From NCBI RefSeq assembly GCF_014655295.1, contig NZ_BNBI01000019.1, positions 62,001 through 126,000 of the forward strand: 64,000 nucleotides of DNA, in the 5' to 3' direction. The stretch is from Streptomyces fumanus. GTDB lineage: Bacteria; Actinomycetota; Actinomycetes; Streptomycetales; Streptomycetaceae. Within the stretch, counting starts at the first letter, position 1, and the number at the start of each line of letters is the position of its first letter. The notes beneath the pieces are model-generated. The model was not told where the DNA came from, searched no databases, and saw only the letters and a program-made list of their open reading frames with translations. The position numbers and the translations under genes were made by a program. Positions 25,611-34,277 of this stretch are shown piece by piece.

Positions 25611-25690
25611 AGGGGCGCGGGGAACTGCGCGGCCGGCCACGGACGGCCCGCGGCCCGAAAACCACAGACCGCCCACGGCGAACCCGAAAA
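25611..25690. repeat. Copy of a GGGGCGCGGGGAACTGCGCG-type intergenic repeat
   Basis: The gap between the RGAE and sugar-binding protein genes carries AGGGGCGCGGGGAACTGCGC followed by degenerate CC-rich sequence. Near-identical starts recur at 36093 and, in a longer variant, at 35987. I recognise this as an abundant Streptomyces intergenic element. No left arm of the hairpin is present in this copy. Confidence 0.6.
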
Positions 25691-25693
25691 GAA

Positions 25694-27055
25694 CTACCCC
25701 TTCTGCTCGTCCCACTCCTTCTGCGCCGCGTTCAGCTCCTCGGCCATCCCGTCCAGGAAATCCTTCGCCGACATCTTCCCCAGCAGCACCTTCTGGAAGT
25801 TCGGCTCGTTGTCCGCCTTGGAAACGGTGTTCCAGTCCGGCAGGTAGTACGGCAACTGCACGATCGTCGTGGAACCGTCGGTCAGCGCCTCGGCCGCCAG
25901 CTTCGTGGGCTCCGCCTCGGAGATCCACGCGTCCTTCGCCGCGTCGTTGTTGGCCGGCACCTGGCCCGCCGACTCGTTGAACTTCGAGTTCTGCTCGTGC
26001 GAGGTGGCGAACTCGATGAACTTCCAGGCGGCTTCCTTGTTCTTGCTGCTCTTGAACAGGCCGAGCCCGTCCACCGGGTTGGAGACCTGCACCCGCTTGC
26101 CGGTGGACCCGACCGGCTGCGGAATGCCGCGGAACTTGTCCGTGCCGAACGCCTTCACATGGTCCTGGTACGAGCCGAGGTTGTGGTTGAGCATGCCGAT
26201 CGTGCCGGAGTCCCACTGGGCGACCATCTTGGTGAAGTCGTTGTTGAGGTCGGCGGCGGGGGTGACCTTCTTGTAGAGGCCGGCGTACTTCTCCAGCGCC
26301 TCGACGTTCTTCGGGTCGTTGAGGGTGGTCTTCTTGCCGGAGGAGTCCCAGAACGAGGTGATGCCGGACTGCCCGTACATCGCGTCCAGGGCCTGGGCGA
26401 TCGACCCGGCGCCGCCGCGGATGGTGTAGCCGAACCGGTTCTTGCCCTTGTCCGTGAGCTTCTCCGCGGCCTCGAAGAACGCGTCCCAGGTGGTCGGTTC
26501 CTTGAGGCCGGCCTTGTCGAACAGGTCGGTGCGGTAGTAGAGGACGCCGTTGTTGGCGGAGGTCGGCACCGAGTACAGCGTGCCGTCGTCGCCGCCGGCC
26601 GCCTTCAGGGACTCGACCATGTCCTCGTTGAGCTTGCCGTTCAGCGAGGACTTGGCGAGCCGGTCGTCCAGCGGGTCCAGCGCGTTCTGCGCGGCGAACC
26701 CGGCGAGCATGGCCGCGCCGACCCCGCCGACGTCCGGCAGGCCGCCGCCCTGGATGGCGGTGTCGACCTTGGACTGGTACTCGGTGGAGGCGATCCCGAC
26801 GTACTCCACGTCGATGTCCGGGTTGGCCTTCTCGAAGTCGGCGATGATCGTCTTCCAGACGTCGGTGCGGACACCGCCGTTGTTGTCCCAGAAGACGATC
26901 TTGCCCTTGCCGCTGCCCTCGGCGCCCTTGTCGCCGCCCGCCCCGCTGCCGTCGTCTCCGCAGGCGGTGGCGGTCAGCGCGAGGACGGCGCCCAGGGCGA
27001 CGGCGGCCGGCGTCCGGCGCCTGCGGGGGCTGCTGCTGCGATTGCTGCTCTTCAT
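25694..27055 (-). CDS. Sugar ABC transporter substrate-binding lipoprotein
   Basis: A 453-residue family 1 extracellular solute-binding protein. The signal peptide has a basic N-region and a lipobox LTATAC (cysteine about residue 32), so it should be lipid-anchored to the membrane. KIVFWDNNGGVRTD begins the mature domain, and YSVPTSANNGVLYYRTDLFDKAG is typical of oligosaccharide binders. It serves the two permeases at 30626-32454, but is separated from them by three enzyme genes. The ligand may be an arabino- or galacturono-oligosaccharide, given the neighbouring enzymes. Confidence 0.88.
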   Translation of the reverse strand: MKSSNRSSSPRRRRTPAAVALGAVLALTATACGDDGSGAGGDKGAEGSGKGKIVFWDNNGGVRTDVWKTIIADFEKANPDIDVEYVGIASTEYQSKVDTAIQGGGLPDVGGVGAAMLAGFAAQNALDPLDDRLAKSSLNGKLNEDMVESLKAAGGDDGTLYSVPTSANNGVLYYRTDLFDKAGLKEPTTWDAFFEAAEKLTDKGKNRFGYTIRGGAGSIAQALDAMYGQSGITSFWDSSGKKTTLNDPKNVEALEKYAGLYKKVTPAADLNNDFTKMVAQWDSGTIGMLNHNLGSYQDHVKAFGTDKFRGIPQPVGSTGKRVQVSNPVDGLGLFKSSKNKEAAWKFIEFATSHEQNSKFNESAGQVPANNDAAKDAWISEAEPTKLAAEALTDGSTTIVQLPYYLPDWNTVSKADNEPNFQKVLLGKMSAKDFLDGMAEELNAAQKEWDEQKG

Positions 27056-27127
27056 TGGTCGGCTCTCTTCTTCGAGATCGAGCGGATGGGTCGGGCAGGT
27101 GCACGTGCCAGGGGCGTGGGGGGAGGT

Positions 27128-28633
27128 TCAGGGGGCGGTGGTGATCCGGAACCGGGTGAACGCGGCGGTGCCGGCGGGTCCCGGTCCGGCCGGGGCCAGC
27201 GCGAACAGGCCGAGCAGCGCGCCGACCCAGCGCCAGGGGGTGGCGGCGAAGACCTGCCCGGAGGGGCGCGGGCCCTCGCCGAGGTCGTAGGAGAACCGGC
27301 AGCGGGCCCCGGCGCCCAGGTCGATGCGGAGCCGGACGCGTCCTTGCGGGGCGGGCCGGGCGTGGGCGGCGTCCCGTTCGGCGTCGGCGACCGTCTCGGC
27401 GAACCGGTGCACCAGGTGCACCGCGCCGTCCGCGCCCCGCTGGAGCCCGATCCAGCAGTACGCGTCCCCGAGGACCGCCAGCCCGGCCCGCGCGCCGGGT
27501 TCCTCGCTGTCCAGGCGGAGGTCGACCTCGACCGCGCCGGGCAGGCCGGGCAGCCGCTGGGTGAGGACGTTCGGCAGCCGGCGCAGGTCGTGCGCGTCGG
27601 CCGAGCGGACGCAGGTCAGCCGCAGCCCGTCCCCGGAGTGCTGGGTGGCCCAGCCCTCCCGGGGGTTGGCGGTCCACTGCCACTGGCGGCCGTACCGTCC
27701 GCCGGGGAAGTCGTCGTCGGTGGCGGGCGCGGCCGGCACCTGCGGCGGCAGCGCGGGCCGCCGGTAGGAGGCGACCGGAGCGCCGTCGTCGCCGAGGACC
27801 GGCCAGCCCGCCGCGTCCCAGCGCATCGGCTGGAGGTGGACGACCCTGCCGTACGCGCCGCGCTGCTGGAAGTGCAGGAACCAGTCCTCCCCGACCGCCG
27901 TGCGCACCCATCCGCCCTGGTGGGGGCCGTTGACGTCGGTGTCCTTCTGCTCCAGGACGACCCGTTCCTCGTACGGTCCGAAGAAGTCGCGGGAGCGGAA
28001 GGCGCCCTGCCAGCCGGTCTCCACGCCCCCGGCGGGGGCGAGGATCCAGAACCAGCCGTCGTGCCGGTAGAGCTTGGGGCCCTCCAGGGTGAACCAGCCG
28101 GGGATGCGGTCGCCGTCGACGATCACCTTGCCCTCGTCCAGGAGGCCGGTGCCGTCGGGGCGCATCCGGTGGCCGGTGAGCCGGTTCTTGACGCCGGAGC
28201 GGGACCGGGCCCAGGCGTGCACCAGGTACGCCTCGCCGGTCTCCTCGTCCCACAGCGGGCAGGGGTCGATCAGGCCCCGGCCGGCCTTGACCAGGTGCGG
28301 GCGGGTCCAGGGGCCGCGGATCGCGGGGGCGTTGACCTGGTAGACGCCGTGGTCGGGGTCGCCCCAGAAGATCCAGAAGCGGTCGGCGTGGTGGCGCAGG
28401 GCCGGGGCCCAGACCCCGCAGTCGTGCCGGGGCACGGCGAACGCGGCGGCCGGTTCCAGGCGGTCCAGGGCGTGGCCGACCAGGGTCCAGTCGACCAGGT
28501 TGCGGGAGTGCAGCAGGGGCAGTCCGGGGACCCGGCCGAAGCTGGAGGCGGTCAGGTAGAAGTCGTCGCCGACGCGGATCACGTCCGGGTCGGACCAGTC
28601 GGCGTTCAGCACCGGGTTGGTGTAGGTGGTCAC
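27128..28633 (-). CDS. Glycoside hydrolase family 43 (arabinofuranosidase/xylosidase-like)
   Basis: A 501-residue GH43 enzyme with no signal peptide, so it probably acts on imported oligosaccharides. The five-bladed propeller (about residues 1-310) shows the catalytic aspartates in LNADWSDPDVI (D15) and GLIDPCPLWDE (about residue 122), and the acid glutamate in FTLEGPKLYRHDGW (about residue 182). The C-terminal portion (about 325-501) is a beta-sandwich of the type that completes the active site in GH43 xylosidases. GTG 28633 overlaps the preceding stop (GTGA). Exact linkage specificity cannot be decided from sequence alone. Confidence 0.87.
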   Translation of the reverse strand: MTTYTNPVLNADWSDPDVIRVGDDFYLTASSFGRVPGLPLLHSRNLVDWTLVGHALDRLEPAAAFAVPRHDCGVWAPALRHHADRFWIFWGDPDHGVYQVNAPAIRGPWTRPHLVKAGRGLIDPCPLWDEETGEAYLVHAWARSRSGVKNRLTGHRMRPDGTGLLDEGKVIVDGDRIPGWFTLEGPKLYRHDGWFWILAPAGGVETGWQGAFRSRDFFGPYEERVVLEQKDTDVNGPHQGGWVRTAVGEDWFLHFQQRGAYGRVVHLQPMRWDAAGWPVLGDDGAPVASYRRPALPPQVPAAPATDDDFPGGRYGRQWQWTANPREGWATQHSGDGLRLTCVRSADAHDLRRLPNVLTQRLPGLPGAVEVDLRLDSEEPGARAGLAVLGDAYCWIGLQRGADGAVHLVHRFAETVADAERDAAHARPAPQGRVRLRIDLGAGARCRFSYDLGEGPRPSGQVFAATPWRWVGALLGLFALAPAGPGPAGTAAFTRFRITTAP

Positions 28634-29475
28634 GGGCTCACCGCCTTGCGGACCAGGGCGGCGGCGCCCTGCTCGTCGAGGCGGCCGTCGGCGACGACGG
28701 TGACGATCCGGCGGACCAGGGTGTCGCCGGGGCCGACGGTGAGCCGTGTGTCGTGGGCGAGGGAGGAGCCGACGCCCGGGTACTCCTCGGTGCGCACGAA
28801 CCACGGGTCGCGGCGGGTGCGCCCGGTGGCGCCGGCGAAGACCAGCGACCAGGTGGAGCCGACCAGGGCGAGCCAGTCGGCGGCGGTGCCGTGCACCTGC
28901 CGCTCGCCCGCGCGGCCGGCGGTGAAGACGTCCGGGGCGGTGGCCTCCTTGCGGGCCCGCCAGAAGAACCCGCCGTAGGCCGCGCCGGGCCGGCCGTTGG
29001 TGGCGGGGCTGCCGATGGTCAGGGCGCCCGCGGTGACGTTGGTGAGGGAGAAGGTGAGGTCCAGTGCCCAGGCCCGGTCGGTGAGGTCGGTGGCCGCGAC
29101 GGTACGGCGCTCCCGGAACAGCTCGGCACGGGCGGCGGTCCAGCGCAGTTCCTCCACGAAGCCGTCGGGGTCGCGGAGCGGGAAGGCGGTGTGCCGCTGG
29201 GTGCCGTGGTTGTCCAGCTCGGTCGGGCCCTGGTCGCGGACGTAGGTGCGCCCGCCCCAGAAGTTGTGCCCCTCGACGTCGGGGACGGCGACACCGACGC
29301 CGAGGTGGTGCGGGTGGTCGGCGGGGGCGGACTCGGTGACCGCGGTGCCGGCCAGGGTGGTGACGGGGTGCAGGTACGGGCGCGGGGAGAGCCGGGCGGG
29401 CAGCTCGGGCCGGACCACGTACCGGGCCACGGGGCGGCCCGCGACGCGCAGGACCGGGGAGTCGGTGCCGGTCAT
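28630..29475 (-). CDS. PmoA family protein (DUF6807-like)
   Basis: A 281-residue protein of the PmoA-like family found in carbohydrate-utilisation operons; it is not a methane monooxygenase subunit. The conserved opening PYLHPVTTLAGTAVTESAPADHPHH (about residues 34-58) carries the histidines typical of the family, and NFWGGRTYVRDQG follows. Its function is not established; structural similarity to sugar mutarotase-like folds has been suggested for such proteins. ATG 29475 overlaps the stop of the Gfo/Idh/MocA gene, and its own stop overlaps the GH43 start, so the three are translated together. Confidence 0.72.
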   Translation of the reverse strand: MTGTDSPVLRVAGRPVARYVVRPELPARLSPRPYLHPVTTLAGTAVTESAPADHPHHLGVGVAVPDVEGHNFWGGRTYVRDQGPTELDNHGTQRHTAFPLRDPDGFVEELRWTAARAELFRERRTVAATDLTDRAWALDLTFSLTNVTAGALTIGSPATNGRPGAAYGGFFWRARKEATAPDVFTAGRAGERQVHGTAADWLALVGSTWSLVFAGATGRTRRDPWFVRTEEYPGVGSSLAHDTRLTVGPGDTLVRRIVTVVADGRLDEQGAAALVRKAVSP

Positions 29476-30629
29476 CGGGTGCTCACCTCTTTCTGCGGGT
29501 GCCGCACGGGCGGTGCCCAGGGGGCGCCCAGCTCGGTGTAGAGGGCGAGGGTGTCGGCGGCGCCCGCGACCAGGGCGTCGACGCCGGGGACCACCCGGCG
29601 GCGCTCGGCGTCGGTCCGGTGCCAGGCGGAGGCGGGCAGCGGCTCGGGGTCGGGGGCGCACCGGACGGCCTCGACCACCCGCATGAAGGCGCCGGTCGCC
29701 TCCGGCGGCACCAGCAGGGCGGCGCCGGTGGTGAGGTGGTCGACGAGGTTCTCCAGCAGGTCGGTGCGGCCGTACTCGTACTCCTCGGGGCCGTGGCCGG
29801 CCCGCTGGAGCAGGACGCGGTCCTGCTTGTACCAGAAGGTGATCCGGCCCTGGCTGCCGTGCACCAGGACGTACGGCTCCCCGGCGCGTTCGGCGCACAG
29901 GGTCGCGGCGACGGTGACCCGGGGGCCGGCCGCGGGGGTGATCCGGACGCAGGAGGTGTCGTCGGCCTCGATGTCGTTGGCGCGGTTCAGCTCGGTCTCG
30001 ATCAGGTCCACGTCCCCGGCGCGGGTGCTGCCGCCGAGCGCGAGGGCGGTGGCGACGGCGTGCGCGAGGGGGTTGGTCAGCGCCCCGTCGACCACGTCGG
30101 CGCCGTCCATCCGGCGCCGCCCGGCCCAGGGCGCCCGCCGGAAGTACGCCTCGTCGCGGACCCAGGCGCCGGCCCCGCCGATCCCGGTGACCTCGCCGAT
30201 GGCGCCCTGGGCGATCAGGTCCCGGATGGCGGGCACCGCGCCCGAGCCCAGCGACTGGAACCCGATCTGGCAGGCCACGCCGGCCTCGGCGACCCCGTCG
30301 GCCATCCGCCGGTACTCGGCGTAGGACGGTGCCGGGGGCTTCTCCAGCAGCAGGTGGACGCCCCGGCGGGCGGCGGTCAGCGCCAGGTCGGTGTGGGTCG
30401 GGATCGGCGTGCAGATCACCGCGATCCGGGCGCCGGTGGTGTCCAGCAGGGCGCCGAGGTCGGCGGACTGCTCGGGCAGGTCGCCGCCGTACTCCTCCTC
30501 GGTGAGCGGGGTCAGTTCGCAGACGCCGGCCAGGCGGACCAGGCCCGCCCGCTGCAGGCGGCGCAGGTTGGCGACGTGCCAGCGGCCGTGGCCGCGGGCG
30601 CCGGCGAGGACGACGGGTAGCGGGTTCAC
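29472..30629 (-). CDS. Gfo/Idh/MocA family oxidoreductase
   Basis: A 385-residue NAD(P)-dependent sugar oxidoreductase. The Rossmann domain (about 1-130) starts with VVLAGARGHGRWHVANL, and includes VICTPIPTHTDLALTA and the signature LLLEKPPAPSYAEYR (about 103-117) with the conserved lysine. The second domain (about 135-385) is the substrate-binding part. It is located between the ABC permeases and the PmoA/GH43 genes, so it probably oxidises or isomerises the imported sugar; a role as the missing aldose dehydrogenase before the aldonate dehydratase is possible but unproven. GTG 30629 overlaps the permease stop. Confidence 0.82.
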   Translation of the reverse strand: MNPLPVVLAGARGHGRWHVANLRRLQRAGLVRLAGVCELTPLTEEEYGGDLPEQSADLGALLDTTGARIAVICTPIPTHTDLALTAARRGVHLLLEKPPAPSYAEYRRMADGVAEAGVACQIGFQSLGSGAVPAIRDLIAQGAIGEVTGIGGAGAWVRDEAYFRRAPWAGRRRMDGADVVDGALTNPLAHAVATALALGGSTRAGDVDLIETELNRANDIEADDTSCVRITPAAGPRVTVAATLCAERAGEPYVLVHGSQGRITFWYKQDRVLLQRAGHGPEEYEYGRTDLLENLVDHLTTGAALLVPPEATGAFMRVVEAVRCAPDPEPLPASAWHRTDAERRRVVPGVDALVAGAADTLALYTELGAPWAPPVRHPQKEVSTR

Positions 30630-31522
30630 CCCTTCACCGCCCCCGCGCTGAAGCCGGTGATCAGCCACTTCTGGATGAAGGCGAAGACGATCACGACGGG
30701 GACGGCCGCGATGATGCCGCCCGCGGCGAGCGCGCCGAGGTCGACGCTGTCCGCGCTCATCAGGGTGTTCAGACCGACCGGGATGGTCTGCTTGCTCTGG
30801 TTGTTGAGGAACATCAGGGCGAACAGGAAGTGGTTCCAGGAGTGCACGAAGGCGAAGGAGCCGACCGCGATCAGACCGGGGCGCAGCAGCGGCAGGACGA
30901 CGATGCGGAAGGCCCGCAGCCGGCCGCAGCCGTCCACCCAGGCGGCCTCCTCCAGGGAGTACGGCACGTTCTTGATGAAGTTGCTGATCAGGATCATCGA
31001 CAGCGGCAACTGGAAGACCGTCTCGGCGATGATGACGCTGCCCAGGGAGTTGAGCATCCGCAGCTCGGCGAAGATCTCGAAGAGCGGGACCAGGAGCAGC
31101 GCGCCGGGCACGAACTGGGAGCAGAGCAGCGCCAGCATGAACACCCGTTTGACCTTGAAGTCGAACCGGGCGAGGGCGTAGCCGCCGGCCAGGGCGACGG
31201 CCGTGGTCATCACCAGGGTGGCGAGGCCGACCAGGACGCTGTTGCCGAAGTAGGTGCCGAAGCTGCGCTCGGTCCAGACCTTCTCGAAGTGCTCGAAGGT
31301 CATCGGCCAGGGCACCAGCGAGGTGGAGCCGGCCGGGCGCAGCGAGAACAGCAGGATCCAGTAGAACGGGACGAGGGTGAAGACCAGGTAGACGCCGAGC
31401 GGCAGATAGACCTGCCAGCGCGGGACCTCGTCCCAGGCGGGGCGCTTCTTCGCGAGGCGCGGCGGGGCGGGGGCGGCCGGGGCGGGGGCGGGGGCGGCCA
31501 CCGTGGCTTCCTTGGTGATCAC
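30626..31522 (-). CDS. Sugar ABC transporter permease (MalG-like)
   Basis: A 298-residue inner-membrane permease with six predicted transmembrane helices, preceded by a proline/alanine-rich cytoplasmic N-terminus. The EAA loop that docks to the ATPase is EEAAWVDGCGRLRAFRIVVLP (about residues 196-216). GTG 31522 has GGAGG nine bases upstream and overlaps the stop of the other permease. It pairs with 31519-32454 and the lipoprotein at 25694-27055. No ATPase is encoded in this cluster, which in Streptomyces usually means a shared MsiK-type ATPase elsewhere. Confidence 0.9.
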   Translation of the reverse strand: MITKEATVAAPAPAPAAPAPPRLAKKRPAWDEVPRWQVYLPLGVYLVFTLVPFYWILLFSLRPAGSTSLVPWPMTFEHFEKVWTERSFGTYFGNSVLVGLATLVMTTAVALAGGYALARFDFKVKRVFMLALLCSQFVPGALLLVPLFEIFAELRMLNSLGSVIIAETVFQLPLSMILISNFIKNVPYSLEEAAWVDGCGRLRAFRIVVLPLLRPGLIAVGSFAFVHSWNHFLFALMFLNNQSKQTIPVGLNTLMSADSVDLGALAAGGIIAAVPVVIVFAFIQKWLITGFSAGAVKG

Positions 31523-32454
31523 TTGTTGTCGCCTCCGAACTTGCTCAGCCGCAGATAGACGATCGAGCAGAAGAGCAGGATCACGAACGCGACGGTGGTC
31601 AGCGCCGACGCGTAGCCGAAGTCGTGGGACTCGACGGAGGTGTTGGCGATGTAGAGCGGGAGGGTGGTGGTCTCGCCCGCGGGCCCGCCGCCGGTCAGGG
31701 TGTAGAGCAGGTCGACGTTGTTGAACTCCCACACCGCGCGCAGCAGGGTGGAGAGGATGATCGCGTCCTTCAGGTGCGGCAGCGTGATGTGCCAGAACTG
31801 CTTGAGCCGGCCGGCCCCGTCGACCTCGGCGGCCTCGTAGAGGTCCTTGGAGACGGACTGGAGGTCGGCGAGGATGAGGATCGCGAAGAAGGGCACGCCC
31901 CGCCAGAGGTCGGCGACGATCGCCGCCGGGAAGACGGTGGAGGTGTCCGACAGCCAACTGGTGCCGTAGGAGCCGATGCCCAGGTCGGCAAGGTAACGGG
32001 TGATGCCGGTCTGGGAGTTGTAGAGCAGCACCCAGATCGCGGAGGTCAGGACGCCGGAGACGGCCCAGGGCGAGAAGACCAGGGCGCGGCCCAGGCCCCG
32101 GCCCACGAAGGTCTGGTTGACGATCAGCGCCAGCGCGAGCCCGAACAGCAGTTGCAGTCCGACCTCGACGAAGACCCACTTGGCGCTGAAGACGAGGGTG
32201 TCCCAGAAGACCGGGTCGTCGGTGAAGATCTTGGTGAAGTTCCCGAAGCCCGCGTAGCCGTTCCGCCACGGCTTGGTGGGGTTGTAGTCCTGGAGGCTGT
32301 AGTAGAAGACGCTGATGACCGGGTAGGCGATGAAGCCCAGCATCAGCAGACCCGCCGGGGCGATCAGCAGGTACGGGAGCCTGCGCGGCGTGGCGGAGGC
32401 ACGGCGCCGCCTCGGTGGCGCGGGCGGTTTCGCCACGGCTGCGGCTTGGGCCAT
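31519..32454 (-). CDS. Sugar ABC transporter permease (MalF-like)
   Basis: A 311-residue permease with an arginine-rich N-terminal tail and six predicted helices beginning at LPYLLIAPAGLLMLGF (about residue 27). The EAA loop is YEAAEVDGAGRLKQFWHITLP (about residues 209-229). It is the first ABC gene in the transcription order. A near-perfect 18-bp palindrome of LacI type lies 39 bp before the start. The gap to the upstream dehydratase is 101 bp, so an internal promoter is likely. Confidence 0.9.
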   Translation of the reverse strand: MAQAAAVAKPPAPPRRRRASATPRRLPYLLIAPAGLLMLGFIAYPVISVFYYSLQDYNPTKPWRNGYAGFGNFTKIFTDDPVFWDTLVFSAKWVFVEVGLQLLFGLALALIVNQTFVGRGLGRALVFSPWAVSGVLTSAIWVLLYNSQTGITRYLADLGIGSYGTSWLSDTSTVFPAAIVADLWRGVPFFAILILADLQSVSKDLYEAAEVDGAGRLKQFWHITLPHLKDAIILSTLLRAVWEFNNVDLLYTLTGGGPAGETTTLPLYIANTSVESHDFGYASALTTVAFVILLFCSIVYLRLSKFGGDNK

Positions 32455-32492
32455 GACTGTTCTCCGTTCTCGGTACGTCGTGCGCGGGTCGC

Positions 32493-32510
32493 GCAGGAAG
32501 CGCTTTCTGC
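32493..32510. promoter_or_regulatory. LacI/GalR-type operator candidate before the ABC permeases
   Basis: GCAGGAAGCGCTTTCTGC: 18 bp, one mismatch, with the central GCGC pair typical of LacI-family operators. It is 39-56 bp before the permease start at 32454, in the only sizeable gap between the dehydratase and transport genes. No LacI gene occurs in the window. Confidence 0.6.
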
Positions 32511-32555
32511 GGGTGCAGGGGTGTGCGGTGGTGCCGTGCGATCGGGGGGGCGGGG

Positions 32556-34277
32556 TCAGCCGGCGTACGGGTCCTGCACGGTGCCCGGGCGGGCGAGGAA
32601 CTCGAAGTCGCAGCCGGTGTCGGCCTGGGTGATCTGTTCGTTGTAGAGGGCGCCGTAGCCGCGTTCGTACCGGGCCGGGGGCGGGGTCCACTCCGCGCGG
32701 CGGCGCTCCAGCTCGGCGTCGTCCACGTCGAGGCGCAAGGTGCGGGCCTCGACGTCGAGGGTGATCAGATCGCCGGTGCGGACCAGGGCGAGGGGGCCGC
32801 CGACGTAGGACTCGGGGGCGACGTGCAGCACGCAGGCACCGTAACTGGTGCCGCTCATCCGGGCGTCGGAGATGCGGACCATGTCGCGGACGCCCTGCTT
32901 GAGCAGGTGGTCGGGGATGGGCAGCATCCCGTACTCGGGCATTCCGGGGCCGCCCTTGGGACCGGCGTTGCGCAGCACGAGCACGCTGTCGGCGGTGATG
33001 TTCAGCGCCGGGTCGTTGATGGTGCGCTGCATGGTCTTGTAGTCGTCGAAGACGACGGCGGGGCCGGTGTGCCGCAGCAGGTGCGGTTCGGCGGCGATGT
33101 GCTTGATGACGGCGCCGTCCGGGCAGAGGTTGCCGCGCAGGACGGCGACCCCGCCCTCGGCCGCGACCGGGTTGTCGCGGGGCCGGATCACGTCGTCGTC
33201 GTGGACCAGGGCGCCCTGGAGCTGTTCGCGCAGGGTGTCGTGGGAGACCGTGGGCCGGTCCAGGTGGAGCAGGTCGGTGATGCGGGAGAGGAACCCGGGC
33301 AGTCCGCCGGCGAAGTGGAAGTCCTCCATGAGGTACGTCCGGCCACCGGGGCGGACGTTGGCCAGGACCGGGACCGTGCGGGCGATCCGGTCGAAGTCGT
33401 CCAGGGTGAGCTTGACGCCCGCCCGGCCGGCCATGGCGATCAGGTGGATCACGGCGTTGGTGGAGCCGCCGAGGCCCAGGACCGTGGTGACGGCGTCCTC
33501 GAAGGCGTCCTCGGTGAGGATGTCGCTCAGCTTGCGGTCCTGGCGGACCAGTTCGACGACGCGCAGTCCGGCCCTGGCGGCCATCCGGTCGTGCCCGGAG
33601 TCGACGGCCGGGATGCTGGAGGCGCCGGGCACGGTGACGCCGAGGGCCTCGGCGGCGGCGGTCAGCGTGGAGGCGGTGCCCATCGTCATGCAGTGGCCGG
33701 GCGAGCGGGCCAGGCCGCTCTCCAGTTCCTGCATCTCGCAGTCGCCGATCAGCCCGGCCCGCTTGTCGTCCCAGTACTTCCACATGTCGGTGCCGGAGCC
33801 GAGGGTCTCGCCCCGCCAGTGCCCAGGCAGCATCGGCCCGGCGGGCACGAACACGGCCGGCAGGTCGACGCTGGCGGCGCCCATCAGCAGGGCGGGCGTG
33901 GACTTGTCGCAGCCGCCCATCAGCACCGCCCCGTCCACCGGGTACGAGCGCAGCAGCTCCTCCGTCTCCATGGCGAGGAGGTTGCGGTAGAGCATCGGGG
34001 TGGGCTTCTGGAAGGTCTCGCTGAGGGTGGAGACCGGGAACTCCAGCGGGAAGCCGCCCGCCTGCCACACGCCCCGCTTCACGGCCTGGGCGCGGTCGCG
34101 CAGGTGGACGTGGCAGGGGTTGATGTCGGACCAGGTGTTGAGGATCGCGATGACCGGCTTGCCGAGGTGCTCCTCGGGCAGGTAGCCGAGCTGGCGGGTG
34201 CGGGCGCGGTGGCTGAAGGAGCGCAGTCCGTCCGTGCCGTACCACTGGTGGCTGCGGAGTTGCTCGGGTGTCTTCAT
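32556..34277 (-). CDS. araC: IlvD/Edd family sugar-acid dehydratase (L-arabonate dehydratase-like)
   Basis: A 573-residue Fe-S dehydratase of the IlvD/Edd family. Cluster-binding cysteines are plausible at INPCHVHL (about residue 56), MGGCDKSTPALLMG (about residue 124) and GHCMTMGTAS (about residue 197). The N-terminus ELRSHQWYGTDGLRSF is typical of pentonate dehydratases rather than dihydroxy-acid dehydratase. It would convert L-arabonate (or a related aldonate) to 2-keto-3-deoxy-L-arabonate, the substrate of the next enzyme. ATG 34277 overlaps the upstream stop (ATGA); ATG 34286 is an alternative. Other aldonates, such as xylonate or galactonate, cannot be excluded; the araC symbol follows the Azospirillum naming. 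Confidence 0.8.
   Translation of the reverse strand: MKTPEQLRSHQWYGTDGLRSFSHRARTRQLGYLPEEHLGKPVIAILNTWSDINPCHVHLRDRAQAVKRGVWQAGGFPLEFPVSTLSETFQKPTPMLYRNLLAMETEELLRSYPVDGAVLMGGCDKSTPALLMGAASVDLPAVFVPAGPMLPGHWRGETLGSGTDMWKYWDDKRAGLIGDCEMQELESGLARSPGHCMTMGTASTLTAAAEALGVTVPGASSIPAVDSGHDRMAARAGLRVVELVRQDRKLSDILTEDAFEDAVTTVLGLGGSTNAVIHLIAMAGRAGVKLTLDDFDRIARTVPVLANVRPGGRTYLMEDFHFAGGLPGFLSRITDLLHLDRPTVSHDTLREQLQGALVHDDDVIRPRDNPVAAEGGVAVLRGNLCPDGAVIKHIAAEPHLLRHTGPAVVFDDYKTMQRTINDPALNITADSVLVLRNAGPKGGPGMPEYGMLPIPDHLLKQGVRDMVRISDARMSGTSYGACVLHVAPESYVGGPLALVRTGDLITLDVEARTLRLDVDDAELERRRAEWTPPPARYERGYGALYNEQITQADTGCDFEFLARPGTVQDPYAG

Noticed and set aside
19030..25980. Reading frames of 1053 and 1283 codons (19030-22191 minus, 22129-25980 plus)
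   Set aside because: They are antisense or out-of-frame shadows over well-supported genes, low in hydrophobic and motif content.
28630..29475. Methane monooxygenase subunit (PmoA name)
   Set aside because: The protein is soluble and sits in a carbohydrate operon; the family name is misleading.
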